Assembly: GCA_004377185.1 (NCBI GenBank)
Contig: SOIM01000012.1
Span: 62,001 to 126,000, forward strand
Direction: 5' to 3'
Source: Methanomassiliicoccales archaeon
Lineage (GTDB): Archaea > Thermoplasmatota > Thermoplasmata > RBG-16-68-12 > SOIM01
Length of the DNA stretch: 64,000 nt
The position numbers and the translations under genes were made by a program. The notes under the pieces were generated by a model. That model was given only the letters and a program-made list of their open reading frames with translations, was not told the DNA's origin and did not search any database. This document shows, in pieces, positions 43,025 to 51,651 of this stretch (position 1 is its first letter; each line of letters starts with the position of its first letter).

Positions 43025-45448
43025 CTAGAACGTTAGGTCGAAGGATGTTGTGGCGGCTCCACCATCGTCATCTTGTACTGTGAGAAGCAGAGTGTAGGCC
43101 CCTGCCGCCATGTATGCATGTTTCTGCACGTCTGAGGCAGTGATCGGATTCACGTCTGGGCTCGGGTAAGGATCTGGAGCTGTACCGTCGTTGTAATATG
43201 TTGTGATGCCAGCCGGTGTCCCGTCACCCCAGTCCCAAACAAAGGATAAATCATCGCTCCCTGGGTCGCTTGCTGAGGCTTCGAATGTTATCTCGTGCCC
43301 CACGAAATGTGGATTGATATCTGCATTCCATTCCCAGGTCTCGGGGTGCCTCACATTGAAGGTGTGGTTCAAGGTTGCATTTGTGCCGTCCTCAAACGTC
43401 AGTATTATCCAGGCTGGGTCCGCACCATTTGGCTGTCCATTAACGGGGTCATCGTCGGGCGTGTATAGGACCGATACAGTGATTGATTCGGGGAATTCGC
43501 ATCTTATATCGGAAACAGTCACGCTCTGTTTGTCCGGATTGCCAGGAGTCCTGACGACCTCTGCGTACCCGATTTCAACCCCCTCTTTGTAGATGTGCAT
43601 CTCCACGTTGTGCCATTTCTCACCCGCAACCCTCAGCGTGAAGTTGACATCGATGTAGGCCTCGATGACTTCAGCTATAGGGTCGATATTGCTAATCACA
43701 ACTGTTGCATTGTCCGTATCTGTGAATTCTCCATCCCAAACTTCCAGCACGATATCGCCCGAATAGTCGTCTCCCCAAGTGTGGTTATGGTATGGACTTA
43801 TGGACCAACCAGTATCCCACGTACCGTCATTGTCTAAATCCCACCGATATTGAAGTGGATCGCCATCTGGATCATACGAGGCGCCAGCATCCAGTGTCAC
43901 CGGTGAGCCTTCATTTGCGTAATACGGACCATTCGCGTCCGCGACAGGTGGTTGGTCCCTTTGTTGTACGGTAATCACGCAAATATCTGTGTCCGAAGCA
44001 TTCTGCTCATCAGTGACCGTCAGCGTGACATTGTAAATGCCAGTGAGACTGTAGATGTGAGTAAGCTTCACACTTGTCTCTGGAGGAGACCCATCACCGA
44101 AGTTCCATTCATACGACAATGTGGAGACTTTCCCCTTAGCATAGAACACGTCATACAACAACCCTGCTGGCCTCTTTCTGGCATCCTTCCAGGCCGCGTG
44201 GAAATATCCACCGTCCTGAGCAGCAACTGTTGGCCTGACCTGCCCTATCCTGTTGAGAGGGTCGTAGTCATCGTTGACCTTCTCGTTGTATTGGAAGTTC
44301 ATTCCGCCATCAAAAGAGACCGAGTAGAAAATGTCCCAATGGCCAACAAACCGATAGTCTGCCCACACGATGTGGATGGGTCCACCTTGTTCGAAGTCAA
44401 TCCAGGGGGAGGTCTGTCCTTGCCCAGAAGCGTCAGTGTTGATCCGAATGTTGGGCTCGAATGTGAGCCCGTCGTCCGTGGAACGGGCATAATAGATATC
44501 CGCGTCTACATTGCGAGAGTCCTCCCAGACAACGTGTATCCTTCCACCGTCCTCGACGACCATCGAAGCACTGCCCTGCGTTGCACCTCCCACGTCATCA
44601 TTGATCCGCCCAGTCGAGTTGAAACTCAAACCCCCGTCCGTTGACCGGGCATAGTAGATGTCAGTATGTGCCTCCCAAACGACATGGATTACGCCGTTAC
44701 TCCCGACGGCTATGGATGCATCCCAATGATTTCCTTCCAGAAGATCGTCATTGACTTTGACATTACGTCCGAAACCATCCGAAGAATTCGCATAGAAGAT
44801 GTTCCAGGCCCCTTCTCGATTGTCCTCCCAGACCACGTGTGTTGCACCGAATGAATCAACTGCTATCGATGGATTGTTCTGCCATTCAGTGGTATTCTCG
44901 TTGCTTGCCAGCACGTTCGACCCGAAGGACAAGCCAACATCCGATGAGTTGGCGTAGTAGATGTCCCAGTCGTTGTTCCTGTAATCCTCCCACGCAACGT
45001 GGATCTTTCCGTCCGACCCAATTGCCATGGAAGGTCTTGATTGTCTGGCTGAACCCACATCATCGTTGACCTTGATGTCCGTTCCGAATCCCGTTCCGCC
45101 ACCAGGGAACCGAGAGAAGTAGACGTCATATGTGCCATCCCGATAGTCCTCCCAAGCAGCGAATACGTTCCCGCTGTCATCAGCACCTATCACTGGAGAT
45201 GTCTGCCACCCGCTTCCTGCTCCCATGTCGTTGACCTGTATGTTCGCACCGATTTCCAGGAGACCATCGGGGTCATAGGATCCTGATCCATCGAAATGGA
45301 CGACCTCACTCACGTCAACTGTCTGATCAGGGCCTGCATCAGCGACGGGCGGTGTGTTCCCCATCGGCGAGATAGGCCCGTGAATGATCGATAGACCTGT
45401 AGCCGAGATCAAGATTACAAGAACTAGAAATGCGTTCGCTTTGTACAT
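43025..45448 (-). CDS. secreted PKD-domain protein with inserted beta-propeller (paralogue)
   Basis: The 807-residue protein starts with a signal peptide (YKANAFLVLVILISATGLSIIHG). A PKD domain begins at ADAGPDQT and is interrupted after DGSGSYDPDG by about 380 residues of blade repeats (HVVWEDSR, HVAWEDYR, DIYYARSTD). It resumes at YEWNFGDGS and ends at CVITV. A second PKD-like domain follows (DANGPYYANEG), then the ~130-residue module beginning RVAGEKWHNV, then a last PKD-like unit ending in a Gly-Gly-containing DDDGGAATTSF. It shares the order and the nested insertion with the protein at 9744-12977 but has fewer PKD repeats. The ATG at 45448 gives a normal signal peptide; the frame is open to 45490. 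Likely an extracellular adhesin or envelope protein. Confidence 0.87.
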   Translation of the reverse strand: MYKANAFLVLVILISATGLSIIHGPISPMGNTPPVADAGPDQTVDVSEVVHFDGSGSYDPDGLLEIGANIQVNDMGAGSGWQTSPVIGADDSGNVFAAWEDYRDGTYDVYFSRFPGGGTGFGTDIKVNDDVGSARQSRPSMAIGSDGKIHVAWEDYRNNDWDIYYANSSDVGLSFGSNVLASNENTTEWQNNPSIAVDSFGATHVVWEDNREGAWNIFYANSSDGFGRNVKVNDDLLEGNHWDASIAVGSNGVIHVVWEAHTDIYYARSTDGGLSFNSTGRINDDVGGATQGSASMVVEDGGRIHVVWEDSRNVDADIYYARSTDDGLTFEPNIRINTDASGQGQTSPWIDFEQGGPIHIVWADYRFVGHWDIFYSVSFDGGMNFQYNEKVNDDYDPLNRIGQVRPTVAAQDGGYFHAAWKDARKRPAGLLYDVFYAKGKVSTLSYEWNFGDGSPPETSVKLTHIYSLTGIYNVTLTVTDEQNASDTDICVITVQQRDQPPVADANGPYYANEGSPVTLDAGASYDPDGDPLQYRWDLDNDGTWDTGWSISPYHNHTWGDDYSGDIVLEVWDGEFTDTDNATVVISNIDPIAEVIEAYIDVNFTLRVAGEKWHNVEMHIYKEGVEIGYAEVVRTPGNPDKQSVTVSDIRCEFPESITVSVLYTPDDDPVNGQPNGADPAWIILTFEDGTNATLNHTFNVRHPETWEWNADINPHFVGHEITFEASASDPGSDDLSFVWDWGDGTPAGITTYYNDGTAPDPYPSPDVNPITASDVQKHAYMAAGAYTLLLTVQDDDGGAATTSFDLTF

Positions 45449-45650
45449 CGAATTCACCGTGGTTCGATACTCCCCCTCCCCAGGGTCCAAGGAGTCTGGT
45501 TCAATGTTATGTGTTTATGAGTATTTCAACTCTTTGGAGTATGATGGACAGCCTCTCCGGCGCCTGATTTCCGTGGTGTCGCACCTCGAAGAAGAAAAAG
45601 GCAAAACATAAGGCGGGAATGTGCATACGTTGTTACAACAGGGTGACAGC

Positions 45651-46043
45651 ATGAGTGGCGAGGATGTGATTGAAGTTCATGATAGCGATTGGGAGAAGAC
45701 CGTTGAGAGAGAGGGCAAGCCTGTTGTGGTGATGTTTCACAGCCCCACTTGTCCGAATTGCCGCGTCATTGAGCCATATTTCGAAGAATACGCGAAGGAG
45801 TTCAAAGGAAAGGCCGTGTTCGCCAGACTGAACGTGACCAACAACCACTATACCGCCGAGAGATACGGCGTTATGGGTACTCCCACTTTCAAGTTCTTCT
45901 GTCAAGGTCGCCCGGTACAGGAACTCGTAGGTGCGGCATATCCACCCCTTTTGAAAAGGACCATTGAAGAAACGCTGGAACATGGATCTGAGTGCATTGA
46001 GAAATCAACCAAGGTTGACTACAGCATGACGGGATATGCTTAG
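45651..46043 (+). CDS. thioredoxin-family protein
   Basis: The 130-residue protein has a complete thioredoxin fold with active site TCPNC near residues 32-36 and the cis-Pro loop MGTPTFKFF. It lacks the usual Trp before the first Cys (SPTCPNC). About 30 residues follow the domain. There is no signal peptide, so it should act in the cytoplasm as a dithiol oxidoreductase. The ATG at 45651 follows GGGTGA; the frame extends to 45621. It has no obvious operon partner. Confidence 0.88.
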   Translation: MSGEDVIEVHDSDWEKTVEREGKPVVVMFHSPTCPNCRVIEPYFEEYAKEFKGKAVFARLNVTNNHYTAERYGVMGTPTFKFFCQGRPVQELVGAAYPPLLKRTIEETLEHGSECIEKSTKVDYSMTGYA

Positions 46044-46096
46044 GATTACGTGTGAATCGGTTTGAAGGTGTTTGCTGCTTCAGAATATGTGTGAGA

Positions 46097-46170
46097 AGCC
46101 ACTGGGGGGATTCGAACCCACGACCTGCAGTTTACGAAACTGCCGCTCTAACCGACTAAGCTACAGTGGC
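46097..46170 (-). tRNA. tRNA-Thr(CGT)
   Basis: A full cloverleaf of 74 nt without intron. The acceptor stem is GCCACTG/CAGTGGC with discriminator T. The anticodon stem is GCAGT/ACTGC with loop TTCGTAA (anticodon CGT), and the T-loop is TTCGAAT. It lies 10 bp downstream of thiC on the same strand. Confidence 0.95.
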
Positions 46171-46180
46171 ATCAATTCTT

Positions 46181-47446
46181 CTATCTCACAAGTTCATTGG
46201 CCAACCGGATTGCGCAAACATCTCCGCACATGGAGCAGGTGTCCTCAAGCTTGGGCTTTGACTTCTTCCTCTTCTCTTTGGCCATTTTCGGATCGAACAC
46301 ATACTTGAACATCTCGTCCCAGTCGAGGGATTTTCTGGCTTCGGCCATCTTCAAGTCCCTTTCCCAATCTTTTCCTCGAGCCAGATCCGCCACATGAGCA
46401 GCAATCTTCGTGCCGATCACACCCTGTTTGACATCGTCAATCGTGGGGAGCGATATGTGTTCAGCCGGAGTCACGTAGCATAGGAAATCTGCACCATAGT
46501 ATCCAGCAAGAGCGCCTCCTATCGCACCTGCCAGGTGGTCGAAACCTGCCGCAATGTCAGTTGGCAGAGGCCCCAGAACGTAGAATGGTGCTCCATCGCA
46601 AACAGTCTTCTCAATCCTGACATTGGCCTCTATCTGGTTCAAGGGAACGTGTCCAGGTCCCTCCACCATTGTTTGAACATCTGCCTTCCTTGCCCGCTTG
46701 ACCAGTTCACCAAGGACGATGAGTTCCTGCAACTGTGGAGCATCGGTAGCATCCGCAATGCAGCCTGGCCTGAGCCCATCACCCAGACTGATCGTAAACT
46801 CATATTCCTTCGCCATCTCAAGCAAGTAGTCGAAATTCGAATAGAGCGGATTCTCCATGCCATTGTGAAGAATCCAGGAAACAAGCCAGGAACCGCCCCT
46901 GGAAACCACACCCACCTTCCTTCCCGAGTCGCGGATGAGACGGGCCCCTTCCATGGTCACGCCGCAGTGAACCGTCATGAAGTCCACTCCGTCCTTGGCA
47001 TGCTTCTCTATGCCGTTGAACATATCATCCTCGGTCATGTCTATCAAGGACCCTTTCTTCGCAGCAAGCAAGCCAGCTTGATAGATGGGGACCGTTCCGA
47101 GCGGAACGTTGATTTCCTTGAGAATTCTCCTCCTGATCAGGTCAATATCTCCCCCAGTGCTCAGGTCCATTATCGTGTCCGAGCCGTATTCGACAGAAAC
47201 CTTCGCTTTCTCCAGTTCTTCATTGATGTCCACGTGGTCAGGAGAGGAGCCTAGATTGGCATTGACCTTTATGATGAGACTTTCACCGATTCCAATAGGT
47301 TTTGGTGAGTGTTTGGGATTCTGAGGGATAACAACTCTGCCTGTCGAGATAAGCTTTCTCAGTCTATCGGGATCAATCCCTTCCTTCTTCGCCACCTCCT
47401 CAATCTCAGGAGTCTGGCTAGTTCGCGCACTTTTCATCAGAGTCAT
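46181..47446 (-). CDS. thiC: phosphomethylpyrimidine synthase ThiC
   Basis: The 421-residue radical SAM enzyme converts aminoimidazole ribotide to the pyrimidine of thiamine. The motifs STGGDID, FMTVHCGVT, SLGDGLRPG, MVEGPGHVPLNQI and PLPTDIAAGFDH are present. The C-terminal iron-sulfur motif reads CSMCGDVC, so the spacing between the second and third Cys is three residues. E. coli ThiC has four. The ATG at 47446 lies 24-33 bp after a minus-strand TATA-like GCTTTAATACG at 47469-47479, so the mRNA is probably leaderless; ATG 47437 is an alternative. No thiamine riboswitch is recognisable upstream. Confidence 0.95.
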   Translation of the reverse strand: MTLMKSARTSQTPEIEEVAKKEGIDPDRLRKLISTGRVVIPQNPKHSPKPIGIGESLIIKVNANLGSSPDHVDINEELEKAKVSVEYGSDTIMDLSTGGDIDLIRRRILKEINVPLGTVPIYQAGLLAAKKGSLIDMTEDDMFNGIEKHAKDGVDFMTVHCGVTMEGARLIRDSGRKVGVVSRGGSWLVSWILHNGMENPLYSNFDYLLEMAKEYEFTISLGDGLRPGCIADATDAPQLQELIVLGELVKRARKADVQTMVEGPGHVPLNQIEANVRIEKTVCDGAPFYVLGPLPTDIAAGFDHLAGAIGGALAGYYGADFLCYVTPAEHISLPTIDDVKQGVIGTKIAAHVADLARGKDWERDLKMAEARKSLDWDEMFKYVFDPKMAKEKRKKSKPKLEDTCSMCGDVCAIRLANELVR

Positions 47447-47596
47447 CAGAATTGACTATCTGTGCAACCGTATTAAAGCTTTGTGAGATGCAAAACGACT
47501 CCAAGACCAAATGGTCCGCTTCAAAATCGGAAATAATGGTGGGAGCCCTGGAAACCGGGCTAGCAAATAAGGCATCGGGTTAGTGGAGAGATCGCA

Positions 47597-47875
47597 TCAT
47601 TGCGCGGTTCCCTCAGCCCCCACCTGTAAGACTCTTCTAGGAAGAAATACTATTCCCCCCGCCCTCTTTAGGGATTGCCTCCATTGCGCTGAGAAGGGAT
47701 GAATCCGCTCCGAGTGTGCCACGGCCTGCCTGAAGAAGTACTGGGCCGCGACTTTCGACGCTATTTCATCCACATCTACATCCAGTATAACGTTTAGGAG
47801 GTATTTTTTTCTTTCGATGGTTTCCTCCTTCACAAGTCCACTTTCGGTGTTTTTGTTTGGATAATCCCCTACCAA
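47597..47875 (-). CDS. small hypothetical protein
   Basis: A 92-residue frame from TTG 47875, containing ERKKYLLNVILDVDVDEIASKV and FFRQAVAHSERIHPFSAQW. A minus-strand TATA-like CCTAAAATAGG at 47895-47905 lies about 25 bp upstream, consistent with leaderless expression. A GTG further in (GTGAAGGAGG) is an alternative start. No family is recognised. The gene is uncertain because it stands alone. Confidence 0.4.
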   Translation of the reverse strand: MVGDYPNKNTESGLVKEETIERKKYLLNVILDVDVDEIASKVAAQYFFRQAVAHSERIHPFSAQWRQSLKRAGGIVFLPRRVLQVGAEGTAQ

Positions 47876-47927
47876 GGTTCTCTCCCCCTTCTGATCCTAT
47901 TTTAGGTTATTCCTCCCTTCTCCTCTC

Positions 47928-48074
47928 TCATGTGAGTAGTATCATAACGGGACCCATCTTGCCCCAGCCCTGTTTCTTCTTCTTAGAGAGGGACCTCTTC
48001 TGAGCCAGATCGACAACCTTTATTCCCTTCTTTGGTCGAGTAGCTCCAACTCTCTCAACGGATATTGTTTCCAT
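47928..48074 (-). CDS. possible small basic protein, 48 residues
   Basis: A short frame begins at an ATG (48072-48074) right after GGGCGGGAG and ends in TGA at 47928-47930. The product is strongly basic: METISVERVG, then RSLSKKKKQGWGKMG near the C terminus. It might be a nucleic-acid-binding peptide. The only support is the purine-rich sequence before the start and the biased composition. Confidence 0.35.
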   Translation of the reverse strand: METISVERVGATRPKKGIKVVDLAQKRSLSKKKKQGWGKMGPVMILLT

Positions 48075-48142
48075 CTCCCGCCCCCCATTCTTTCAAGAAT
48101 GTTTTGACTCTAAGACTGTCTAATGTAATCATTGGTTTCCTG

Positions 48143-48154
48143 TCTATTAATAGG
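48143..48154 (+). promoter_or_regulatory. TATA box of the amidohydrolase operon
   Basis: TCTATTAATAGG lies 31-42 bp before the ATG at 48185, predicting a short leader of about 12 nt. Confidence 0.5.
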
Positions 48155-48184
48155 TTTCGCATCACCGTTTTCGCCAACTTTTAA

Positions 48185-49324
48185 ATGCAGGGACACAATC
48201 CTTTCCCAATGCCCTGGGTGAACGGTCAGATTCTGACGGAAGAAGGATTCCAAGAGGGGAGCCTGGAATTCGATCAGGAGAGCATCAAGGAGATTACCAG
48301 ACAAAAACCCAAGGAGCCAATGGCAAACGGACTTGTGCTCCCACTCTTTGTCAACGCACATACCCACACAGGTGATTCGTTCATCAAGGAAGGCTTGGAG
48401 GGATCATTGGAGGAGATAATGGCCCCGCCCGATGGGTTGAAACACCAACTCTTGGAAAAGGCCTCGGACGACGAGATACTGGCTGGGATGAGGCAATCGA
48501 TGGAACGGATGAGCGATTCTGGAATATCTCACTTCGTGGACTTCAGAGAAGGCGGAGTGAAAGGCACATCACTGTTGTACCATGCCGCCCTCGATTCGCA
48601 AGCAACCCCGGTTGCCTATGGCAGACCCGCTGGAATGGAGTATGACAAACAGGAGATCGAGTCTCTTCTGAGAATAGTGGATGGCATAGGAATCAGCAGT
48701 ATCTCGGACTGGAACATATCTGTCCTGGAAAAGCTGAGCAAAGATGCAAAGTCCTCCGGCAAGGGGTTCGCACTTCACGCCAGTGAGGGGGTAAGGGAGG
48801 ATGTCGATGCAATCCTGGACTTGGAACCTGACTTCCTGGTGCATATGATTGAAGCGACTGATGACGACCTGGAAAGATGCGCGGATGCAGGAATCCCGAT
48901 TGTAGTCTGCCCAAGGTCGAATGCCTTCTTTGGAAAGGCCCCCAATCTGAGCAATATGCTTGCGAAAGGGGTTACCCTCATGCTTGGAACCGACAATGCG
49001 ATGCTGAGCTCACCGTCCCTTTTCGATGAGATGCGGTTCATTCGGCAAATGTCGGGGGAAAAGGGAAACCTAACATCTGGCTCTATTCTCAGAATGGCTT
49101 TGAATTCCCGAAAAGCTTTAAAAGGGCAATCGGCTTTATCACTCCAAATCGGGCAACCTTCGGAATTTCTTGTTCTGGAATGGTCCTGCGAGAATCCTGA
49201 GCATTGTATTGTGGCAAGGACTTCGGAACGGGACATTTCACTGATTGCTCGAGGCGGAAGACTGTGGGTCAAGAGACGGGACGGTCTTAAGGAGGAATCA
49301 AACTGGCAAGAAGGAAGAAGTTGA
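48185..49324 (+). CDS. amidohydrolase-superfamily protein
   Basis: The 379-residue metal-dependent hydrolase has the HxH motif at residues 59-61 (NAHTHTGD), a His in ALHASEG, a His in LVHMIEA and an Asp in LGTDNAML. This completes the metal-site pattern of the deaminase/chlorohydrolase branch. A small beta domain is built from the N- and C-terminal ends (the last ~60 residues include EFLVLEWS). The substrate is unknown; candidates are amino-purines, pyrimidines or related amidines. It heads an operon: the next gene starts with a TTG that overlaps its stop. ATG 48209 is a less likely start. Confidence 0.85.
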   Translation: MQGHNPFPMPWVNGQILTEEGFQEGSLEFDQESIKEITRQKPKEPMANGLVLPLFVNAHTHTGDSFIKEGLEGSLEEIMAPPDGLKHQLLEKASDDEILAGMRQSMERMSDSGISHFVDFREGGVKGTSLLYHAALDSQATPVAYGRPAGMEYDKQEIESLLRIVDGIGISSISDWNISVLEKLSKDAKSSGKGFALHASEGVREDVDAILDLEPDFLVHMIEATDDDLERCADAGIPIVVCPRSNAFFGKAPNLSNMLAKGVTLMLGTDNAMLSSPSLFDEMRFIRQMSGEKGNLTSGSILRMALNSRKALKGQSALSLQIGQPSEFLVLEWSCENPEHCIVARTSERDISLIARGGRLWVKRRDGLKEESNWQEGRS

Positions 49325-50160
49325 GAGTCAAGGACTTGATGACTCAGAACCCCGTAGTTGCCAAGCTGCCAGGCTCCCGAGAAGACGTCCTAAGACTGTT
49401 GGTGAAGCACAAAATCACAGGTCTCCCAGTCACAAAGAAGGACGGTACGTATGTTGGCTTTGTGGCCAGAAAGAACCTCTTCGCTCAGCCGGAGGAAGAA
49501 CAGTTGGCTCTGTTGATGAAGAAGGACTGGCCGACAATCTCTCCCAATTCCAAGGTTGAGGATGCCGTTGACTTCATGATTAAGAAAGACGTTCATTTCC
49601 TCCCCGTCGTTGAGAAGAAGAAGGTTCGGGGGATAATCACGCCTGCGGACATCCTCATAGTTGTGGAGAAAACGCAGCTTGAGATCCCTGTGGAAGAGCT
49701 TCTTCGTTCCCCTTGTGTTCCGATATATGAACTCACTCCTCTGGTTGTCGCCTTACGGATAATGGGTGTGGCAAAGGTGTTCGCCCTGCCGGTTCTGGAC
49801 AAGAAAGGGCATTTGTCAGGGATAATCACGGACAGGGACATCTTTGACAAGAGCCATGTCGATGCTACGATTGCCATGTCCGACCTGGGTCTGGCCGAGG
49901 AAGAGGATAGCTGGACCTGGGAAGGTCTCAGAAACATAATGAAGCTCTACTACGAAGAATCCAAGATACGTCTTCCGGATATATTCGTGAAAGATGTCAT
50001 GGTCTCGGGTCCCACAACTGTGTTTGCGAAGACCGGGGTGAGCGAAGCATCTCGATTGATGAGGAAGAATGACTTTGGCCAGTTGCCGATCAGGGGCACG
50101 GATGACAGACTCTTCGGAATGATATACGATCTGGACGCGTTGATCGTTCTATTGAGTTAG
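49321..50160 (+). CDS. protein with four CBS domains
   Basis: The 279-residue cytoplasmic protein is made of two CBS pairs. Typical elements are VKDLMTQNPVVAKLPGS, HKITGLPVTKKDGTYVG, VHFLPVVEKKKVRGIITPADIL, VFALPVLDKKGHLSGIITDRDIF and FVKDVMVSGPTTV. CBS pairs usually bind AMP, ATP or S-adenosylmethionine and regulate a partner. No partner domain is attached. A helical insert (LGLAEEEDSWTWEGLRNIMKLYYEES) separates the third and fourth domains. The TTG start overlaps the stop of the amidohydrolase gene, and glyS begins 12 bp downstream. Confidence 0.9.
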   Translation: MRVKDLMTQNPVVAKLPGSREDVLRLLVKHKITGLPVTKKDGTYVGFVARKNLFAQPEEEQLALLMKKDWPTISPNSKVEDAVDFMIKKDVHFLPVVEKKKVRGIITPADILIVVEKTQLEIPVEELLRSPCVPIYELTPLVVALRIMGVAKVFALPVLDKKGHLSGIITDRDIFDKSHVDATIAMSDLGLAEEEDSWTWEGLRNIMKLYYEESKIRLPDIFVKDVMVSGPTTVFAKTGVSEASRLMRKNDFGQLPIRGTDDRLFGMIYDLDALIVLLS

Positions 50161-50172
50161 AGAGGATGTAGA

Positions 50173-51651
50173 ATGACAAGAAGATATGACGAGGTCATGT
50201 CTCTTTCCCTCCGGAGAGGATTCATCTGGCCGTCGGTGGACATATATGGAGGTTTTGCGGGTTTCTATGATTACGGTCACCTGGGCGCAGCGATGAAGAG
50301 AAAGTGGGAGGACATCTGGCTGAAGTACTTCCTGGGCCTGAGCGACAGATATCATCTCATAGACACGACCAACATACTTCCTTTCAAGAGTCTGAAAGCC
50401 TCGGGCCATGTTGATCATTTCACAGACACACTCGTCAAATGCTCTGACTGCGGTGTCTCCCACAGAGGAGACCATCTAGTGGCTGACACTACAGGGAAGT
50501 CGGCCGAGGCCCTCAGCACGGCAGAGATTGATAGCGAGATAGAGAACCTGGATATCCGGTGTCCCGAGTGCAAAGGGAAGCTGCTGCCCTCTACCGAGTT
50601 CAACATGATGTTCCCTCTTTCCGTTGGGCCAACCGGCACTGACCAAGCCTTCCTGAGGCCTGAGACCGCCCAAGGGGCATACCTGAACTTCAAAAGGGAG
50701 TTCGAATCGCTGAGGAGGAAGATTCCATACGGTCTGGCCATAATCGGACGGGCATTCAGGAATGAGATATCCCCCAGACAAGGAACCTATCGAATGCGGG
50801 AGTTCATCCAAGCGGAGCTCCAGATATTCTTCAATCCCAGGACCTTCGACGATGAGTTGGACTTCGCGAGCGTGGAGGATGAGCCAATCCGCATTTCCTT
50901 CGAGGACGAGAAGGAAGAGGGCGAAGTTGGAGAAATCAGAGCTGGAGATTTGCTCGATAGGCTACCGAAGTTCTACGTATACCACATGGTCAAGATTCAG
51001 CAGTTCTATCTAGACATCCTGCGAGTTCCCAGGGACAGGTTTCGTTTCGCGGAGCTGGGAGAGAAGGAGAGGGCCTTCTACAACAAAATCCACTTTGACA
51101 TTGAGATGAACATAGATTCGTTGGGAGGCTGGGGGGAGATCAACGGAATCCATTACAGGACGGACCACGACCTGAAAGGGCACCAAGCAGGGTCGAATGA
51201 AAAGATGACGGTCAGCGTGGAAGGAGAACGGGTCCTGCCTCACGTCCTGGAACTCAGTTTTGGAGTGGACAGAAACATCTGGGCTTTTCTGGACGTGTTC
51301 TATGAGAATGAAGAACGTGCACTGCTCAGATTGCCCAGAGAAATCGCTCCAATCACTTTCGGCGTTTTCCCGTTGGTGTCGAAGGGGGGTCTTCCTGAGT
51401 TGGCAAGGAAGGTGCATGACTCAATCAAGGACGATTTCAGCTGCTTCTATGACGAAACTGGATCCATCGGAAAGCGCTATGCGAGGATGGACGAGATAGG
51501 AACACCCTTCTGTTTGACAGTTGATTTCGACTCCCTCGAATCGGACGATGTGACAGTAAGAGACAGGGACAGTACTCACCAGAGAAGAATGAGCATTTCC
51601 GGGCTGCCAGAGGGTCTGAGGACACTCCTCAAAGAAGGTTCAGGGTTTTGA
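50173..51651 (+). CDS. glyS: glycyl-tRNA synthetase
   Basis: The 492-residue class II synthetase of the archaeal/eukaryotic alpha2 type charges tRNA-Gly. Motifs include the N-terminal LSLRRGFIWPSVDIYGG, a zinc-type insertion (KCSDCG...CPEC), the motif 2 region RPETAQGAYLNF...RAFRNEISPRQG, SFGVDRN and the C-terminal anticodon-binding domain (PLVSKGGLPELARKVHDSI). It is somewhat shorter than many archaeal homologues. The ATG follows GAGAGGATG. The stop TGA overlaps the ATG of the next gene (TGATG). Confidence 0.95.
   Translation: MTRRYDEVMSLSLRRGFIWPSVDIYGGFAGFYDYGHLGAAMKRKWEDIWLKYFLGLSDRYHLIDTTNILPFKSLKASGHVDHFTDTLVKCSDCGVSHRGDHLVADTTGKSAEALSTAEIDSEIENLDIRCPECKGKLLPSTEFNMMFPLSVGPTGTDQAFLRPETAQGAYLNFKREFESLRRKIPYGLAIIGRAFRNEISPRQGTYRMREFIQAELQIFFNPRTFDDELDFASVEDEPIRISFEDEKEEGEVGEIRAGDLLDRLPKFYVYHMVKIQQFYLDILRVPRDRFRFAELGEKERAFYNKIHFDIEMNIDSLGGWGEINGIHYRTDHDLKGHQAGSNEKMTVSVEGERVLPHVLELSFGVDRNIWAFLDVFYENEERALLRLPREIAPITFGVFPLVSKGGLPELARKVHDSIKDDFSCFYDETGSIGKRYARMDEIGTPFCLTVDFDSLESDDVTVRDRDSTHQRRMSISGLPEGLRTLLKEGSGF

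Noticed and set aside
47447-47600. Possible thiamine riboswitch upstream of thiC
   Set aside because: A GGGGGCTGAGGG stretch recalls part of the motif, but the rest of the consensus is absent and the TATA box near 47475 predicts a leaderless mRNA.
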